Assembly: GCF_024748695.1 (NCBI RefSeq)
Contig: NZ_CP087176.1
Coordinates: forward strand, 365,501 to 429,500
Direction: 5' to 3'
DNA from: Pseudomonas sp. B21-040
GTDB taxonomy: Bacteria; Pseudomonadota; Gammaproteobacteria; Pseudomonadales; Pseudomonadaceae
Length of the DNA: 64,000 nucleotides
Part shown: one piece after another, positions 1 through 9,719 of the stretch
Position numbering within the stretch: position 1 is the stretch's first letter
How the letters are laid out: the number at the start of each line of letters is the position of its first letter
The notes under the pieces: model-generated
Told to the model about the DNA's origin: nothing
The model's database searches: none
What the model saw: the letters and a program-made list of their open reading frames with translations, nothing else
Position numbers and translations under genes: made by a program

Positions 1-823
1 CGCCTTCGGCCCGTACGTGGCTGACTATTCGCGCTACCTGCCGAGCAAGACTTCCTCGGTGAAAACCTTTTTCGCCGCAGGCGCCGGTTCGGTGATTGGT
101 GCACAGGTGGCGATGGTCCTCGGCGTGTTCGCCGCCGCTTCGGCCAACGGACAATTCGCCGGCCACGAAGTGGCCTACATCGTGGGTCTGGGCGGTACCG
201 GTGCCACCGCTGCGCTGCTGTATTTCAGCATTGCGTTCGGCAAGGTCACCATCTCCACGCTGAACTCCTACGGCAGCTTCATGTGCATTGCGACCATCAT
301 CAGCGGGTTCCGTGGTGACCTGAAGGTATCGCGCTTGCAGCGTCTGGTGTTCGTGCTGGTCATCGTCGGGGCTGCGACCCTGATGGCGTTGCTCGGCCAG
401 CACTCGTTCCTCGGTGCGTTCAAGTCTTTCATCCTGTTCCTGCTGGCGTTCTTTACGCCATGGAGCGCGATCAACCTGGTGGACTACTACTGCATCACCC
501 GCGAGCGCTATGACGTGCCGGCGCTGGCCGATCCGAACGGTCGCTATGGTCGTTGGAACGTCCTCGGTATCAGCATTTATGTCTTCGGTGTGCTGGTTCA
601 ACTGCCGTTCATCTCCACCAAGTTCTATACCGGTCCGCTGGTGGCGGCCCTGGGTGATGTGGATATTTCCTGGATCATCGGTCTGGTGATTCCCGCCGCC
701 CTGTATTACGTGTGCGCAAAAAAATGGCACGGCACAGTGCCTGATCGTTTGATCCTGCCGGTCGAGCAGGACGCGATCACTGAACAAAAGCTGAATGTTG
801 GTCGCGCTGCGGCGCAGGCCTGA
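1..823 (+). CDS. NCS1-family permease, probable urocanate transporter (5'-truncated)
   Basis: The reading frame is open from the first bases of the window, so the gene starts upstream; 273 residues of the C-terminal part are visible. It is a polytopic inner-membrane protein with several hydrophobic segments and the look of the nucleobase:cation symporter-1 (cytosine/purine permease) family, including an early G-P-Y-x-x-D-Y-S-R-Y stretch. The tail is hydrophilic. It lies 69 bases before hutX in the hut operon. In fluorescent pseudomonads the NCS1 permease of this locus is called HutTu and takes up urocanate; that substrate is inferred from position, not from visible residues. Confidence 0.8.
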   Translation, partial: AFGPYVADYSRYLPSKTSSVKTFFAAGAGSVIGAQVAMVLGVFAAASANGQFAGHEVAYIVGLGGTGATAALLYFSIAFGKVTISTLNSYGSFMCIATIISGFRGDLKVSRLQRLVFVLVIVGAATLMALLGQHSFLGAFKSFILFLLAFFTPWSAINLVDYYCITRERYDVPALADPNGRYGRWNVLGISIYVFGVLVQLPFISTKFYTGPLVAALGDVDISWIIGLVIPAALYYVCAKKWHGTVPDRLILPVEQDAITEQKLNVGRAAAQA

Positions 824-892
824 TTGGACGTGGACAGGGCTGGATGCCTCTTGACTGCCGTAAGCCAATTCATGATTAGGAGCGTCACAACA

Positions 893-1861
893 ATGAAATC
901 GAACAAGACCCTGCTGACCACATTGCTTTCCATGGGCCTGCTGGCCAGTGCCGGCGCCACTCAGGCAGCCGGTTGGTGCGAGTCGGGCAAACCGGTGAAA
1001 TTTGCCGGCCTGAACTGGGAAAGCGCCATGCTGCTGACCGACGTGCTGCAAGTCGTGTTGGAGAAAGGCTACGACTGCAAGACCGACAGCCTGCCGGGCA
1101 ACTCCATCACCATGGAAAACGCCCTGAGCAGCAACGACATTCAAGTGTTTGCCGAAGAGTGGGTCGGCCGCAGCGAAGTCTGGAACAAGGCCGAGAAGGC
1201 CGGCAAAGTCGTCGGTGTCGGCGCTCCGGTTGTTGGCGCGGTTGAAGGCTGGTACGTGCCGCGCTACGTGATCGAAGGCGACGCCAAGCGCAAACTGGAA
1301 CCTAAAGCCCCGGACCTGAAAAACATTGCTGACCTGGGCAAATACTCGGCGATCTTCAAAGACGCTGAAGAGCCGTCCAAAGGCCGTTTCTACAATTGCC
1401 CGGCCGGCTGGACCTGTGAGCTGGACAACAGCGAAATGCTGAAAAGCTACGGTCTGGAAAGCACCTACACCAACTTCCGCCCAGGCACCGGCCCGGCGCT
1501 GGATGCCGCCGTGCTGTCGAGCTACAAGCGTGGCGAGCCGATCCTGTTCTACTACTGGTCGCCCACCCCGCTGATGGGCCAGGTCGATGTGGTGAAACTC
1601 GAAGAGAAGCCAGGCGTGAACAAGACCGTGGATATCAAGGTCGGCCTGTCCAAGACGTTCCACGAACAAGCCCCGGAACTGGTGGCTGTACTGGAAAAAG
1701 TCAATGTGCCGATCGACATCCTCAACCAGAACCTGGGGCGCATGACCAAAGAGCGGATCGAGTCGCCAAAACTGGCCAAGATCTTCTTGAAGGAACATCC
1801 TGAAGTCTGGCACGCCTGGGTGAGCGAAGACGCAGCCAAGAAAATCGACGCGGCCTTGTAG
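893..1861 (+). CDS. hutX: ABC transporter substrate-binding protein HutX (histidine)
   Basis: Periplasmic solute-binding protein of the glycine betaine/choline (OpuAC/ProX) fold, 322 residues. The start at 893 is preferred: AGGAG lies about 10 bases upstream and the protein then begins with a clean signal peptide (MKSNK, hydrophobic core, cleavage near TQAAG). An in-frame start at 824 would only add a non-secretory extension. Aromatic residues at cage positions (LNWES, EEWVG, PRYV, YYWSPTP) resemble the betaine-binding family, but the place in the hut operon with hutW and hutV points to histidine as the ligand. A strong stem-loop follows the stop codon. Confidence 0.88.
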   Translation: MKSNKTLLTTLLSMGLLASAGATQAAGWCESGKPVKFAGLNWESAMLLTDVLQVVLEKGYDCKTDSLPGNSITMENALSSNDIQVFAEEWVGRSEVWNKAEKAGKVVGVGAPVVGAVEGWYVPRYVIEGDAKRKLEPKAPDLKNIADLGKYSAIFKDAEEPSKGRFYNCPAGWTCELDNSEMLKSYGLESTYTNFRPGTGPALDAAVLSSYKRGEPILFYYWSPTPLMGQVDVVKLEEKPGVNKTVDIKVGLSKTFHEQAPELVAVLEKVNVPIDILNQNLGRMTKERIESPKLAKIFLKEHPEVWHAWVSEDAAKKIDAAL

Positions 1862-1871
1862 GTTGGGCCTC

Positions 1872-1897
1872 TCCGACTGCCGGTAGCGGCAGTCGGA
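1872..1897 (+). other. Stem-loop between hutX and hutW
   Basis: A perfect 10-bp stem (tccgactgcc / ggcagtcgga) with a 6-base loop sits in the 70-base hutX-hutW gap. No T-run follows, so it is unlikely to be a full terminator. In operons of binding-protein transporters such hairpins often protect the upstream mRNA or give partial termination, so that more binding protein than permease is made; that role is inferred here. Confidence 0.6.
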
Positions 1898-1931
1898 CGC
1901 TTGATCGCAACCCCTTGATTGAGAGTCTCTT

Positions 1932-2783
1932 ATGTTTCCCGAAAGCTTTACCTTTTCCATCGCCGACTGGGTCAACGGTTGGGTCGACTCGTTGGTCACC
2001 AACTACGGCGACGTGTTTCGGCAGATCTCTGACACCCTGCTGTGGGCCATCGTCAATCTTGAAGGGCTGCTGCGCGCGGCGCCCTGGTGGCTGATGTTGG
2101 CCATCGTCGCAGGCGTTGCCTGGCACGCGACCCGCAAAGTCGTGACCACGGCCGTGATCGTCGGCTTGTTGTTCCTGGTGGGTGCCGTCGGCCTCTGGGA
2201 CAAGCTGATGCAAACCCTGGCGTTGATGATGGTGGCGACGATCATTTCGGTGCTGATCGGCATTCCGCTGGGCATTCTCTCGGCGCGCAGCAACCGCCTG
2301 CGTTCGATACTGATGCCGCTGCTGGACATCATGCAGACCATGCCGAGTTTCGTGTACCTGATCCCGGTGCTGATGCTGTTCGGCCTGGGCAAGGTCCCGG
2401 CGATTTTCGCCACCGTGATTTACGCCGCGCCACCGCTGATCCGCTTGACCGATCTGGGCATTCGCCAGGTCGACGGTGAAGTGATGGAAGCGATCAACGC
2501 CTTCGGTGCCAACCGCTGGCAGCAACTGTTTGGCGTGCAACTGCCGCTGGCCCTGCCGAGCATCATGGCCGGGATCAACCAGACCACCATGATGGCGCTG
2601 TCGATGGTGGTCATTGCTTCGATGATCGGTGCCCGTGGCTTGGGTGAAGACGTGCTGGTGGGGATTCAGACCCTCAACGTCGGACGTGGCCTGGAAGCCG
2701 GTCTGGCGATCGTGATTCTGGCTGTGGTGATCGACCGTATTACTCAGGCGTACGGTCGGGCCCGGCATGAGGTGAGCAAATGA
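1932..2783 (+). CDS. hutW: ABC transporter permease HutW
   Basis: Inner-membrane permease (283 aa) of the proline/glycine betaine-type MetI-like class. It has an amphipathic N-terminus, paired early membrane segments (about residues 50-90) and a run of further helices. The EAA-like coupling loop is visible around [23 protein letters not shown], followed by [16 protein letters not shown] lies a few bases before the ATG. The gene overlaps hutV by four bases (ATGA), so the two are translationally coupled. With HutX and HutV it forms the high-affinity histidine importer of the hut locus. Confidence 0.88.
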   Translation: MFPESFTFSIADWVNGWVDSLVTNYGDVFRQISDTLLWAIVNLEGLLRAAPWWLMLAIVAGVAWHATRKVVTTAVIVGLLFLVGAVGLWDKLMQTLALMMVATIISVLIGIPLGILSARSNRLRSILMPLLDIMQTMPSFVYLIPVLMLFGLGKVPAIFATVIYAAPPLIRLTDLGIRQVDGEVMEAINAFGANRWQQLFGVQLPLALPSIMAGINQTTMMALSMVVIASMIGARGLGEDVLVGIQTLNVGRGLEAGLAIVILAVVIDRITQAYGRARHEVSK

Positions 2784-3610
2784 ACAACGCGACCGTAAGC
2801 AAGATCGAAGTCAAAAACGTCTTCAAGATTTTTGGCAACCGTTCCAAAGATGCACTGGCGATGATTGGCCAGGGCAAAACCAAGGACCAGGTGCTGGCCG
2901 AAACCGGCTGCGTGGTCGGCGTGAACGATCTGTCGCTGAGCATCGGCAGCGGCGAGATCTTCGTGATCATGGGCCTGTCGGGCTCCGGCAAGTCGACTTT
3001 GGTACGCCACTTCAATCGCCTGATCGACCCGACCAGCGGCGCGATCCTGGTGGATGGCGTGGACATCCTGCAATACGACATGGAAGCCCTGCGCGAATTT
3101 CGTCGACGCAAGATCAGCATGGTGTTCCAGAGCTTCGGCCTGTTGCCGCACAAGAGCGTGCTGGACAACGTCGCCTACGGCTTGAAAATTCGTGGCGAGA
3201 GCAAAGCCATGTGCGCCGAGCGTGCGCTGCACTGGATCAACACCGTGGGCCTCAAGGGCTACGAAAACAAATACCCGCATCAGCTCTCGGGCGGCATGCG
3301 TCAGCGTGTGGGCCTGGCCCGTGCCCTGGCGGCGGACACCGACATCATCCTGATGGACGAAGCGTTCAGCGCCCTCGACCCGCTGATCCGCGCCGAGATG
3401 CAGGACCAGTTGCTGGAGCTGCAAAAGACCCTGCACAAGACCATCGTCTTCATCACCCACGACCTCGACGAGGCCGTGCGCATCGGCAACCGCATCGCGA
3501 TCCTCAAGGACGGCCGCCTGATCCAGGTCGGCACCCCGAGAGAGATCCTGCATTCGCCGGCGGATGAATATGTCGACCGGTTTGTGCAACGGCGGGCGGC
3601 GGTGGTTTAA
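2780..3610 (+). CDS. hutV: ABC transporter ATP-binding protein HutV
   Basis: Cytoplasmic ATPase subunit (276 aa) of the ProV/OpuAA type. Walker A is GLSGSGKST, the signature is LSGGMRQR, Walker B with its catalytic Glu is [13 protein letters not shown], and the switch His is in [10 protein letters not shown]. An N-terminal stretch before Walker A ([21 protein letters not shown]) is typical of the betaine-class ATPases. The C-terminal CBS pair found in longer ProV proteins is absent, as the protein ends soon after the nucleotide-binding domain. It overlaps hutW and is followed by a repeat element. Confidence 0.88.
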   Translation: MNNATVSKIEVKNVFKIFGNRSKDALAMIGQGKTKDQVLAETGCVVGVNDLSLSIGSGEIFVIMGLSGSGKSTLVRHFNRLIDPTSGAILVDGVDILQYDMEALREFRRRKISMVFQSFGLLPHKSVLDNVAYGLKIRGESKAMCAERALHWINTVGLKGYENKYPHQLSGGMRQRVGLARALAADTDIILMDEAFSALDPLIRAEMQDQLLELQKTLHKTIVFITHDLDEAVRIGNRIAILKDGRLIQVGTPREILHSPADEYVDRFVQRRAAVV

Positions 3611-3615
3611 AGGTC

Positions 3616-3750
3616 GATCGTTCCCACGCTCTGCGTGGGAATGCATCCCGTGACGCTCCGCGTCACACATGCGCAGGGCTTGAGCCTTGCACTGGCAACG
3701 GGACGCGGAGCGTCCCAGGCAGCATTCCCACGCAGAGCGTGGGAACGATC
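3616..3750. repeat. Intergenic inverted-repeat element, copy A
   Basis: Perfect 29-bp terminal inverted repeats (3616-3644 and 3722-3750, beginning gatcgttcccacgct) enclose two smaller palindromes: gtgacgctccgcgtcac (about 3650-3666) and gggacgcggagcgtccc (3700-3716). Related copies occur at 20550-20660 and 48926-49036, and a solo right end at 11265-11288. No coding capacity is needed for any of it. It lies between hutV and hutH1, inside the operon, and looks like a non-autonomous mobile repeat. Confidence 0.85.
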
Positions 3751-3778
3751 AATTCAGGTTGTACGCACGAGGTTGAAG

Positions 3779-5302
3779 ATGTCCCAGGCTGAAAAAATCG
3801 TTATCGCCGATGCCCCCGTGCGTTGGCAGGATGTGGTGGCCGTCGCCCGTGATGGCGCGCAGCTTGAGCTGTCGGCGCAGGTCTGGGCACGGATTGAAAA
3901 CGCGCAAGGCATCGTCCAGCGTATCGTCACCAGCGGTGAGCGCGCTTACGGCATCAACACCGGGCTGGGGGCGTTGTGCAACGTCTCGCTGGCGGATGAA
4001 CAACTCAGCCAGTTGTCGCGCAATACCTTGCTCAGCCATGCCTGTGGCGTTGGCGCGCCCCTGACCGACGAGCAGACTCGCTCGATCATGTGCGCTGCTG
4101 TCGTCAACTACAGCCATGGCAAATCCGGCCTGCACCGCCAGGTGGTCGAAGCCTTGCTGGCGTTGCTCAACCGTGGGATCACCCCGCAAGTGCCTTCCCA
4201 GGGTTCCGTGGGTTACCTGACCCACATGGCGCACATCGGCATTGCGCTGCTGGGTGTCGGCAATGTCAGCTATCGCGGGCAGGTCGTTTCCGCTCAGCAA
4301 GCCCTGGCCGAAGAAGGCCTGCAACCGGTCAAGCTCGGCGCCAAGGACGGTTTGTGCCTGGTCAACGGCACGCCGTGCATGACCGGCCTGAGCTGCCTGG
4401 CCATTGCCGATGCCACGCGCCTGCTGCAATGGGCCGACGTGATCGGTGCCATGAGTTTCGAGGCCCAGCGCGGTCAGATCGATGCGTTCGATGCCGAGAT
4501 CATTGCACTCAAGCCGCACCCGGGCATGCAGCAAGTGGGGATCAATCTGCGTGCGGTGCTCGACGGTAGCGAAGTGATCGCCAGCAGCAAGGGCATTCGC
4601 ACCCAGGATGCCTTGAGCATTCGTTCGATCCCGCAGGTTCACGGCGCGGCGCGCGATCAACTGGTTCACGCGACCCGACAGATCGAAACCGAACTCAACA
4701 GCGCCACCGACAACCCGCTGGTGCTGGGCACGCCGGACAACTACCGCGTGGTGTCCCAGGCCAACCCGCACGGTCAGTCCGTGGCATTGGCAGCAGACCT
4801 GCTGGCCATCGCCATGGCCGAAATCGGCTCCATCGCCGAGCGTCGCCTGGACCGCTTGATCAACCCTCACGTCAGTGGTCTGCCGGCATTTCTGGTGGCC
4901 AACCCGGGGGTGAACTCCGGGATGATGATCGTCCAGTACGTCGCCGCGTCCCTGTGCGCGGAAAACCGCCAATTGGCGCAACCGGCGGTGCTCGACAACT
5001 ACGTCACGTCGGGCCTTCAGGAAGACCACCTGAGCCTGGGCACCAACGCCGCGCTGAAGCTGCACCGCGCACTGGAAAACTGCACGCAGATCCTCGCCAT
5101 CGAGTACCTGCTGGCGTCTCAGGCGTTTGAATTCTTGAAAGAGCAACGCTTCGGCGCCGGTACCGATGCTGCCTGGCGTCTGCTGCGTGAGCGCGTTCCT
5201 GCCTACGATCAGGACCGCTGGCTGGCACCGGACATTGCCGCCGCTGCCGGTGTATTGAAAGACCCGAACTTGCTGCAAAAGGCTTTACCGAATCTGAACT
5301 GA
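3779..5302 (+). CDS. hutH1: HutH1: histidine ammonia-lyase paralogue lacking the MIO triad
   Basis: Full-length member (507 aa) of the aromatic amino-acid lyase family, paralogous to HutH2 just downstream. The ATG at 3779 matches the family N-terminus; longer in-frame starts run through the upstream repeat. The fold markers RAYGINTGLG, LVNGTP, SATDNPLV and LQEDHLSL are kept. At the cofactor site the sequence is GSVGYLTHMAH where HutH2 has [15 protein letters not shown], so exactly the Ala-Ser-Gly that cyclises to MIO is missing. The Tyr of PYSLR is Leu (L279) and the Phe of GGNFHAE is Pro. MIO-dependent deamination of histidine is therefore unlikely. In fluorescent pseudomonads hutH2 is the lyase needed for growth on histidine; the role of hutH1 is unclear. 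Confidence 0.85.
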   Translation: MSQAEKIVIADAPVRWQDVVAVARDGAQLELSAQVWARIENAQGIVQRIVTSGERAYGINTGLGALCNVSLADEQLSQLSRNTLLSHACGVGAPLTDEQTRSIMCAAVVNYSHGKSGLHRQVVEALLALLNRGITPQVPSQGSVGYLTHMAHIGIALLGVGNVSYRGQVVSAQQALAEEGLQPVKLGAKDGLCLVNGTPCMTGLSCLAIADATRLLQWADVIGAMSFEAQRGQIDAFDAEIIALKPHPGMQQVGINLRAVLDGSEVIASSKGIRTQDALSIRSIPQVHGAARDQLVHATRQIETELNSATDNPLVLGTPDNYRVVSQANPHGQSVALAADLLAIAMAEIGSIAERRLDRLINPHVSGLPAFLVANPGVNSGMMIVQYVAASLCAENRQLAQPAVLDNYVTSGLQEDHLSLGTNAALKLHRALENCTQILAIEYLLASQAFEFLKEQRFGAGTDAAWRLLRERVPAYDQDRWLAPDIAAAAGVLKDPNLLQKALPNLN

Positions 5303-5433
5303 TTTCCCAATAAAACCAGCGTGCCAAGGCGCGTCTCCCCAAGAGGCAGGCGCGACGGACAACGGACATTTCCGGAGCGTCTGGTCTGCCTCTCTAAATA
5401 GAGAGCATTTACAACTCTCAAAAGGAGCACAAA

Positions 5434-6966
5434 ATGACTGCGCTAAACCTGATTCCCGGCCAACTGAGCCTCGCCCAACTGCGTGATGTCTATCAGCAGC
5501 CGGTGAAATTGACCCTCGACAACAGCGCCTCGGCACAAATTGAAGCCAGCGTTGCCTGCGTGGAACAGATCCTCGCCGAGAACCGCACCGCCTATGGCAT
5601 CAACACCGGTTTCGGCCTGCTGGCCTCGACCCGCATCGCCAGCGAAGACCTGGAAAACCTTCAGCGCTCGCTGGTGCTGTCTCACGCCGCCGGTGTCGGC
5701 GAGCCGATCAGCGACGCCTTGGTGCGCCTGGTCATGGTGCTCAAGGTCAACAGCCTGAGCCGTGGTTTCTCCGGTATCCGTCGCGTGGTCATCGACGCGC
5801 TGATCGCCCTGATCAACGCTGAGGTTTACCCGCACATTCCATTGAAAGGCTCGGTCGGTGCTTCCGGCGATTTGGCGCCGTTGGCCCATATGTCGCTGGT
5901 GCTGCTGGGTGAAGGCAAGGCGCGCTACAAGGGCGAGTGGATGGAGGCGACCGAAGCGCTGAAAGTCGCCGGCCTGACGCCGCTGACCCTGGCCGCGAAA
6001 GAAGGCCTGGCGCTGCTCAACGGCACTCAAGTGTCGACCGCTTACGCACTGCGCGGTTTGTTCGAAGGCGAAGACCTGTTCGCTGGCGCTGTCGCGCTGG
6101 GCGCGCTGACCGTTGAAGCGGTATTGGGCTCGCGCTCGCCGTTCGATGCTCGCATCCATGCCGCCCGTGGCCAGAAAGGCCAGATCGACGCCGCTGCCGC
6201 TTACCGCGACCTGCTGGGCGAGCGCAGTGAAGTGTCCGACTCGCACGAAAACTGCGAAAAGGTCCAGGACCCGTACTCCCTGCGCTGCCAGCCACAAGTC
6301 ATGGGCGCCTGCCTGACTCAGTTCCGTCAGGCCGCTGAAGTGCTCGCTATCGAGGCCAACGCCGTCTCCGATAACCCGCTGGTATTCGCCGCTGAAGGCG
6401 ATGTGATTTCCGGCGGTAACTTCCACGCCGAACCCGTGGCCATGGCCGCTGACAACATGGCGCTGGCCATCGCTGAAATCGGTTCTCTGAGCGAACGCCG
6501 CATCTCGCTGATGATGGACAAGCACATGTCGCAACTGCCGCCATTCCTGGTGGCAAACGGCGGCGTGAACTCTGGCTTCATGATCGCCCAAGTGACCGCT
6601 GCCGCATTGGCCAGCGAGAACAAGGCCCTGTCACATCCGCATTCGGTAGACAGCCTGCCGACGTCGGCGAACCAGGAAGACCACGTGTCCATGGCCCCGG
6701 CTGCAGGCAAGCGCCTGTGGGAAATGGCGGAAAACACCCGCGGTGTTCTGGCCGTGGAATGGTTGGCGGCGGCTCAAGGCCTGGACTTGCGCGAAGGCCT
6801 GAAGAGCTCGGCAAAACTGGAAAAGGCCCGTGCCATCCTGCGTAACGAAGTGCCGTTTTATGAGAAGGACCGTTTCTTTGCGCCGGACATCAATGCTGCG
6901 ACTGAATTGTTGGCCTCGCGTTGCCTGAACGAGCTGGTAATGGCGAAGTTGCTGCCGAGCCTGTAA
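5434..6966 (+). CDS. hutH: Histidine ammonia-lyase (catalytic paralogue)
   Basis: Converts L-histidine to trans-urocanate and ammonia, the first step of histidine breakdown; cytosolic homotetramer. The 510-aa protein has the full length of the family. The MIO-forming triad is present as A143-S144-G145 in [15 protein letters not shown], with [26 protein letters not shown] (Y281, R284), SGGNFHAE and NQEDHVSM all intact. A strong AAAGGAG ribosome-binding site precedes the ATG. The ~130 bases after hutH1 contain no gene. It corresponds to hutH2 of fluorescent pseudomonads. Confidence 0.95.
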   Translation: MTALNLIPGQLSLAQLRDVYQQPVKLTLDNSASAQIEASVACVEQILAENRTAYGINTGFGLLASTRIASEDLENLQRSLVLSHAAGVGEPISDALVRLVMVLKVNSLSRGFSGIRRVVIDALIALINAEVYPHIPLKGSVGASGDLAPLAHMSLVLLGEGKARYKGEWMEATEALKVAGLTPLTLAAKEGLALLNGTQVSTAYALRGLFEGEDLFAGAVALGALTVEAVLGSRSPFDARIHAARGQKGQIDAAAAYRDLLGERSEVSDSHENCEKVQDPYSLRCQPQVMGACLTQFRQAAEVLAIEANAVSDNPLVFAAEGDVISGGNFHAEPVAMAADNMALAIAEIGSLSERRISLMMDKHMSQLPPFLVANGGVNSGFMIAQVTAAALASENKALSHPHSVDSLPTSANQEDHVSMAPAAGKRLWEMAENTRGVLAVEWLAAAQGLDLREGLKSSAKLEKARAILRNEVPFYEKDRFFAPDINAATELLASRCLNELVMAKLLPSL

Positions 6967-6974
6967 TGGCCTAT

Positions 6975-7037
6975 TCGCGAGCAGGCTCGCTCCCACAGTG
7001 GATTGTGTAAACCCTGTGGGAGCGAGCCTGCTCGCGA
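6975..7037. repeat. REP doublet (hutH-hutT gap)
   Basis: Two inverted copies of a REP-type unit form a perfect 24-bp stem (6975-6998 with 7014-7037, core gtgggagcgagcctgctcgcga) around a 15-base loop. It sits within the hut operon right after hutH and may stabilise the upstream mRNA or weaken readthrough into the permease gene. It belongs to the same general class as the units at 22386, 31478, 33078, 36550, 41154 and 43845. Confidence 0.85.
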
Positions 7038-7076
7038 TTCGATTTTGCGTCGAATAAGAATAATTAAGGACGAGAA

Positions 7077-8486
7077 ATGCAACAGCCAGCAAAAGGTTTG
7101 AAACGCGGGCTTTCTGCCCGACATATTCGCTTCATGGCGCTGGGGTCGGCGATCGGCACCGGGCTGTTTTACGGTTCTGCCTCGGCCATTCAAATGGCCG
7201 GCCCCGCGGTATTGCTCGCCTACCTGATCGGTGGCGCAGCGGTGTTCATGGTCATGCGCGCCCTCGGTGAGATGGCAGTGCACAACCCGGTGGCCGGCTC
7301 TTTCGGTCAGTACGCCAGCACCTATCTGGGGCCGATGGCGGGCTTCATCCTCGGTTGGACCTACGCGTTCGAAATGGTCATCGTCGGCATGGCCGACGTC
7401 ACCGCGTTCGGTATTTACATGGGCTTCTGGTTCCCGGAAGTCTCCCGCTGGATCTGGGTGCTGGGCATCGTTTCGGTGGTCGGCGGCTTGAACCTGTGTA
7501 ACGTCAAGGTCTTCGGTGAAATGGAGTTCTGGCTGTCACTGCTCAAGGTCGCAGCCATCGTCGCGATGATTCTGGGTGGCTTCGGCATCATGCTGTTCGG
7601 CATCAGCACGGCGCCCGGCGCCCAAGCGACCGATATCAGCAACCTCTGGAGCCATGGCGGTTTCATGCCCAATGGCGTGGGTGGCCTGATCGCTTCGTTC
7701 GCGGTGGTGATGTTCGCATTCGGCGGGATTGAAATCATCGGCGTGACCGCCGGTGAGGCCAAAGATCCGCAGCATGTGCTGCCTAGAGCGATCAATGCCG
7801 TACCGTTGCGTATTTTGCTGTTCTATGTGCTGACCATGTTCGTACTGATGTCGATCTTTCCATGGCAGCAGATCGGCAGCCAAGGCAGTCCGTTCGTGCA
7901 GATTTTCGACAATCTGGGCATCAGCTCGGCGGCGACCATCCTCAATATTGTGGTGATCTCGGCGGCGATCTCGGCCATCAACAGCGACATCTTCGGCGCT
8001 GGCCGCATGATGTACGGTCTGGCCCAGCAAGGGCACGCACCTAAGGGCTTCGCCCGTTTGTCGCGTAATGGCGTGCCATGGATGACCGTGGTGGTGATGA
8101 GTGCCGCGCTGCTGCTGGGTGTGCTGTTGAACTACCTGATTCCGGAAAACGTGTTTCTGTTGATCGCCTCCATCGCGACCTTTGCCACGGTATGGGTCTG
8201 GCTGATGATTCTGTGTACCCAGGTGGCCATGCGTCGCTCCATGAGTGCCGAGCAGGTCGCACAACTGAAGTTCCCTGTACCGTTCTGGCCCTATGCGCCG
8301 ATGGCGGCGATTGCCTTCATGCTGTTCATTTTCGGCGTGCTGGGTTATTTCCCGGACACCCAGGCGGCGCTGATCGTCGGTGTGGTCTGGATCGTGCTGC
8401 TGGTGCTGGCCTACCTGACGTGGGTGAAACCGGCGGCGGGCCAGGCGGCACTGGTAGAGCAGGAACCTTCTTTTTCACATCAATAA
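7077..8486 (+). CDS. hutT: Histidine permease, amino acid transporter (AAT/APC) family
   Basis: Inner-membrane amino acid:proton symporter (469 aa) with about 12 hydrophobic segments. The N-terminus [31 protein letters not shown]... is the classic AAT-family entry, with the unwound first helix around GSAIGTGLF, and [19 protein letters not shown] is the family's central motif. AAGGA lies just before the ATG. Placed between hutH and hutI, it is the counterpart of HutTh, the main histidine transporter of the hut locus in fluorescent pseudomonads. Substrate assignment rests on position and family. Confidence 0.85.
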   Translation: MQQPAKGLKRGLSARHIRFMALGSAIGTGLFYGSASAIQMAGPAVLLAYLIGGAAVFMVMRALGEMAVHNPVAGSFGQYASTYLGPMAGFILGWTYAFEMVIVGMADVTAFGIYMGFWFPEVSRWIWVLGIVSVVGGLNLCNVKVFGEMEFWLSLLKVAAIVAMILGGFGIMLFGISTAPGAQATDISNLWSHGGFMPNGVGGLIASFAVVMFAFGGIEIIGVTAGEAKDPQHVLPRAINAVPLRILLFYVLTMFVLMSIFPWQQIGSQGSPFVQIFDNLGISSAATILNIVVISAAISAINSDIFGAGRMMYGLAQQGHAPKGFARLSRNGVPWMTVVVMSAALLLGVLLNYLIPENVFLLIASIATFATVWVWLMILCTQVAMRRSMSAEQVAQLKFPVPFWPYAPMAAIAFMLFIFGVLGYFPDTQAALIVGVVWIVLLVLAYLTWVKPAAGQAALVEQEPSFSHQ

Positions 8487-8503
8487 CCTAACGGAGGCCA
8501 CGG

Positions 8504-9709
8504 ATGAAAACTCTCTGGCAACACTGCCACGTCGCAACCATGGCACAAGGCGTCTACTCGATCATCGAGGACGCGGCCATCGTGACGTCAGGTGCGCTCA
8601 TTGAGTGGATCGGCCCGCGCGCTGACCTGCCCGCGGGCGAGTACCCGGCCGTCAACGATTTGCAAGGGGCCTGGGTAACGCCGGGTCTGATCGACTGCCA
8701 CACCCACACGGTGTTTGGCGGTAATCGTAGCGGCGAATTCGAACAGCGCCTGCAAGGCGTCAGCTACGCAGAAATCGCAGCGGCCGGTGGTGGCATCGCC
8801 AGCACCGTACGCGCGACCCGCGCAGCCTCTGAAGACGAGCTGTTCGCCAGCGCCGCCAAGCGTCTTAAAAGCCTGATGCGTGATGGCGTGACCACGGTCG
8901 AAATGAAATCCGGCTACGGCCTCGACCTGGCCAGCGAGCGCAAGATCCTTCGAGTCATTCGCCGCCTCGGCGCCGAATTGCCGATCAGCGTGCGCAGCAC
9001 GTGCCTGGCCGCTCACGCGTTGCCGCCGGAATACGCCGACCGCGCCGACGACTACATCGATCACATCTGCGCCGAAATGCTCCCGGCCCTGGCCGCCGAA
9101 GGGTTGGTGGATGCGGTGGATGCATTCTGCGAATACCTGGCGTTCTCGCCGGCGCAGGTTGAACGGGTGTTCATCACCGCACAGGAACTCGGTTTGCCGG
9201 TGAAGCTGCACGCAGAACAACTGTCGTCGCTGCACGGTTCGAGCCTGGCGGCGCGTTATCACGCACTGTCGGCCGATCATCTGGAATTCATGACCGAGGA
9301 CGATGCCATCGCCATGGCCAAGTCCGGAACCGTCGCGGTGCTGCTGCCGGGCGCGTTCTACTTCCTGCGGGAAACTCAGTTGCCGCCGATGGACGCGCTG
9401 CGCAAGCACGGTGTGAAAATAGCCATCGCCAGCGACCTCAACCCGGGCACCTCGCCTGCGCTGTCGTTGCGCTTGATGCTGAACATGGCCTGCACCTGTT
9501 TCCGCATGACCCCGGAAGAGGCGCTGGCGGGCGCGACGATTCATGCCGCCACCGCGCTGGGCATGGCCGATACCCACGGCTCGCTGGAAGCCGGAAAAGT
9601 CGCGGATTTTGTCGCCTGGCAAATCGATCGTCCGGCCGATCTGTCGTACTGGCTCGGCGGTGACCTGGAAAAACGCGTCGTGCGTCACGGCGTCGAGACA
9701 AGTGTTTAG
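8504..9709 (+). CDS. hutI: Imidazolonepropionase
   Basis: Hydrolyses 4-imidazolone-5-propionate to N-formimino-L-glutamate, the third step of histidine catabolism; cytosolic metal-dependent amidohydrolase. At 401 aa it has normal length. The metal-binding entry motif [10 protein letters not shown], the glycine-rich [12 protein letters not shown] loop, KSGYGLD, KLHAEQ and [10 protein letters not shown] are all present. It begins 17 bases after the permease stop with GGAGG before the ATG, and ends 10 bases before hutG. Confidence 0.95.
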   Translation: MKTLWQHCHVATMAQGVYSIIEDAAIVTSGALIEWIGPRADLPAGEYPAVNDLQGAWVTPGLIDCHTHTVFGGNRSGEFEQRLQGVSYAEIAAAGGGIASTVRATRAASEDELFASAAKRLKSLMRDGVTTVEMKSGYGLDLASERKILRVIRRLGAELPISVRSTCLAAHALPPEYADRADDYIDHICAEMLPALAAEGLVDAVDAFCEYLAFSPAQVERVFITAQELGLPVKLHAEQLSSLHGSSLAARYHALSADHLEFMTEDDAIAMAKSGTVAVLLPGAFYFLRETQLPPMDALRKHGVKIAIASDLNPGTSPALSLRLMLNMACTCFRMTPEEALAGATIHAATALGMADTHGSLEAGKVADFVAWQIDRPADLSYWLGGDLEKRVVRHGVETSV

Positions 9710-9719
9710 GAGAACAGCT

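Noticed and set aside
3635..3778. N-terminal extension of HutH1 through the repeat (ending PRRAWERS)
   Set aside because: The same PRRAWERS peptide arises at 20569 from the same repeat; it is translated repeat sequence, not protein.
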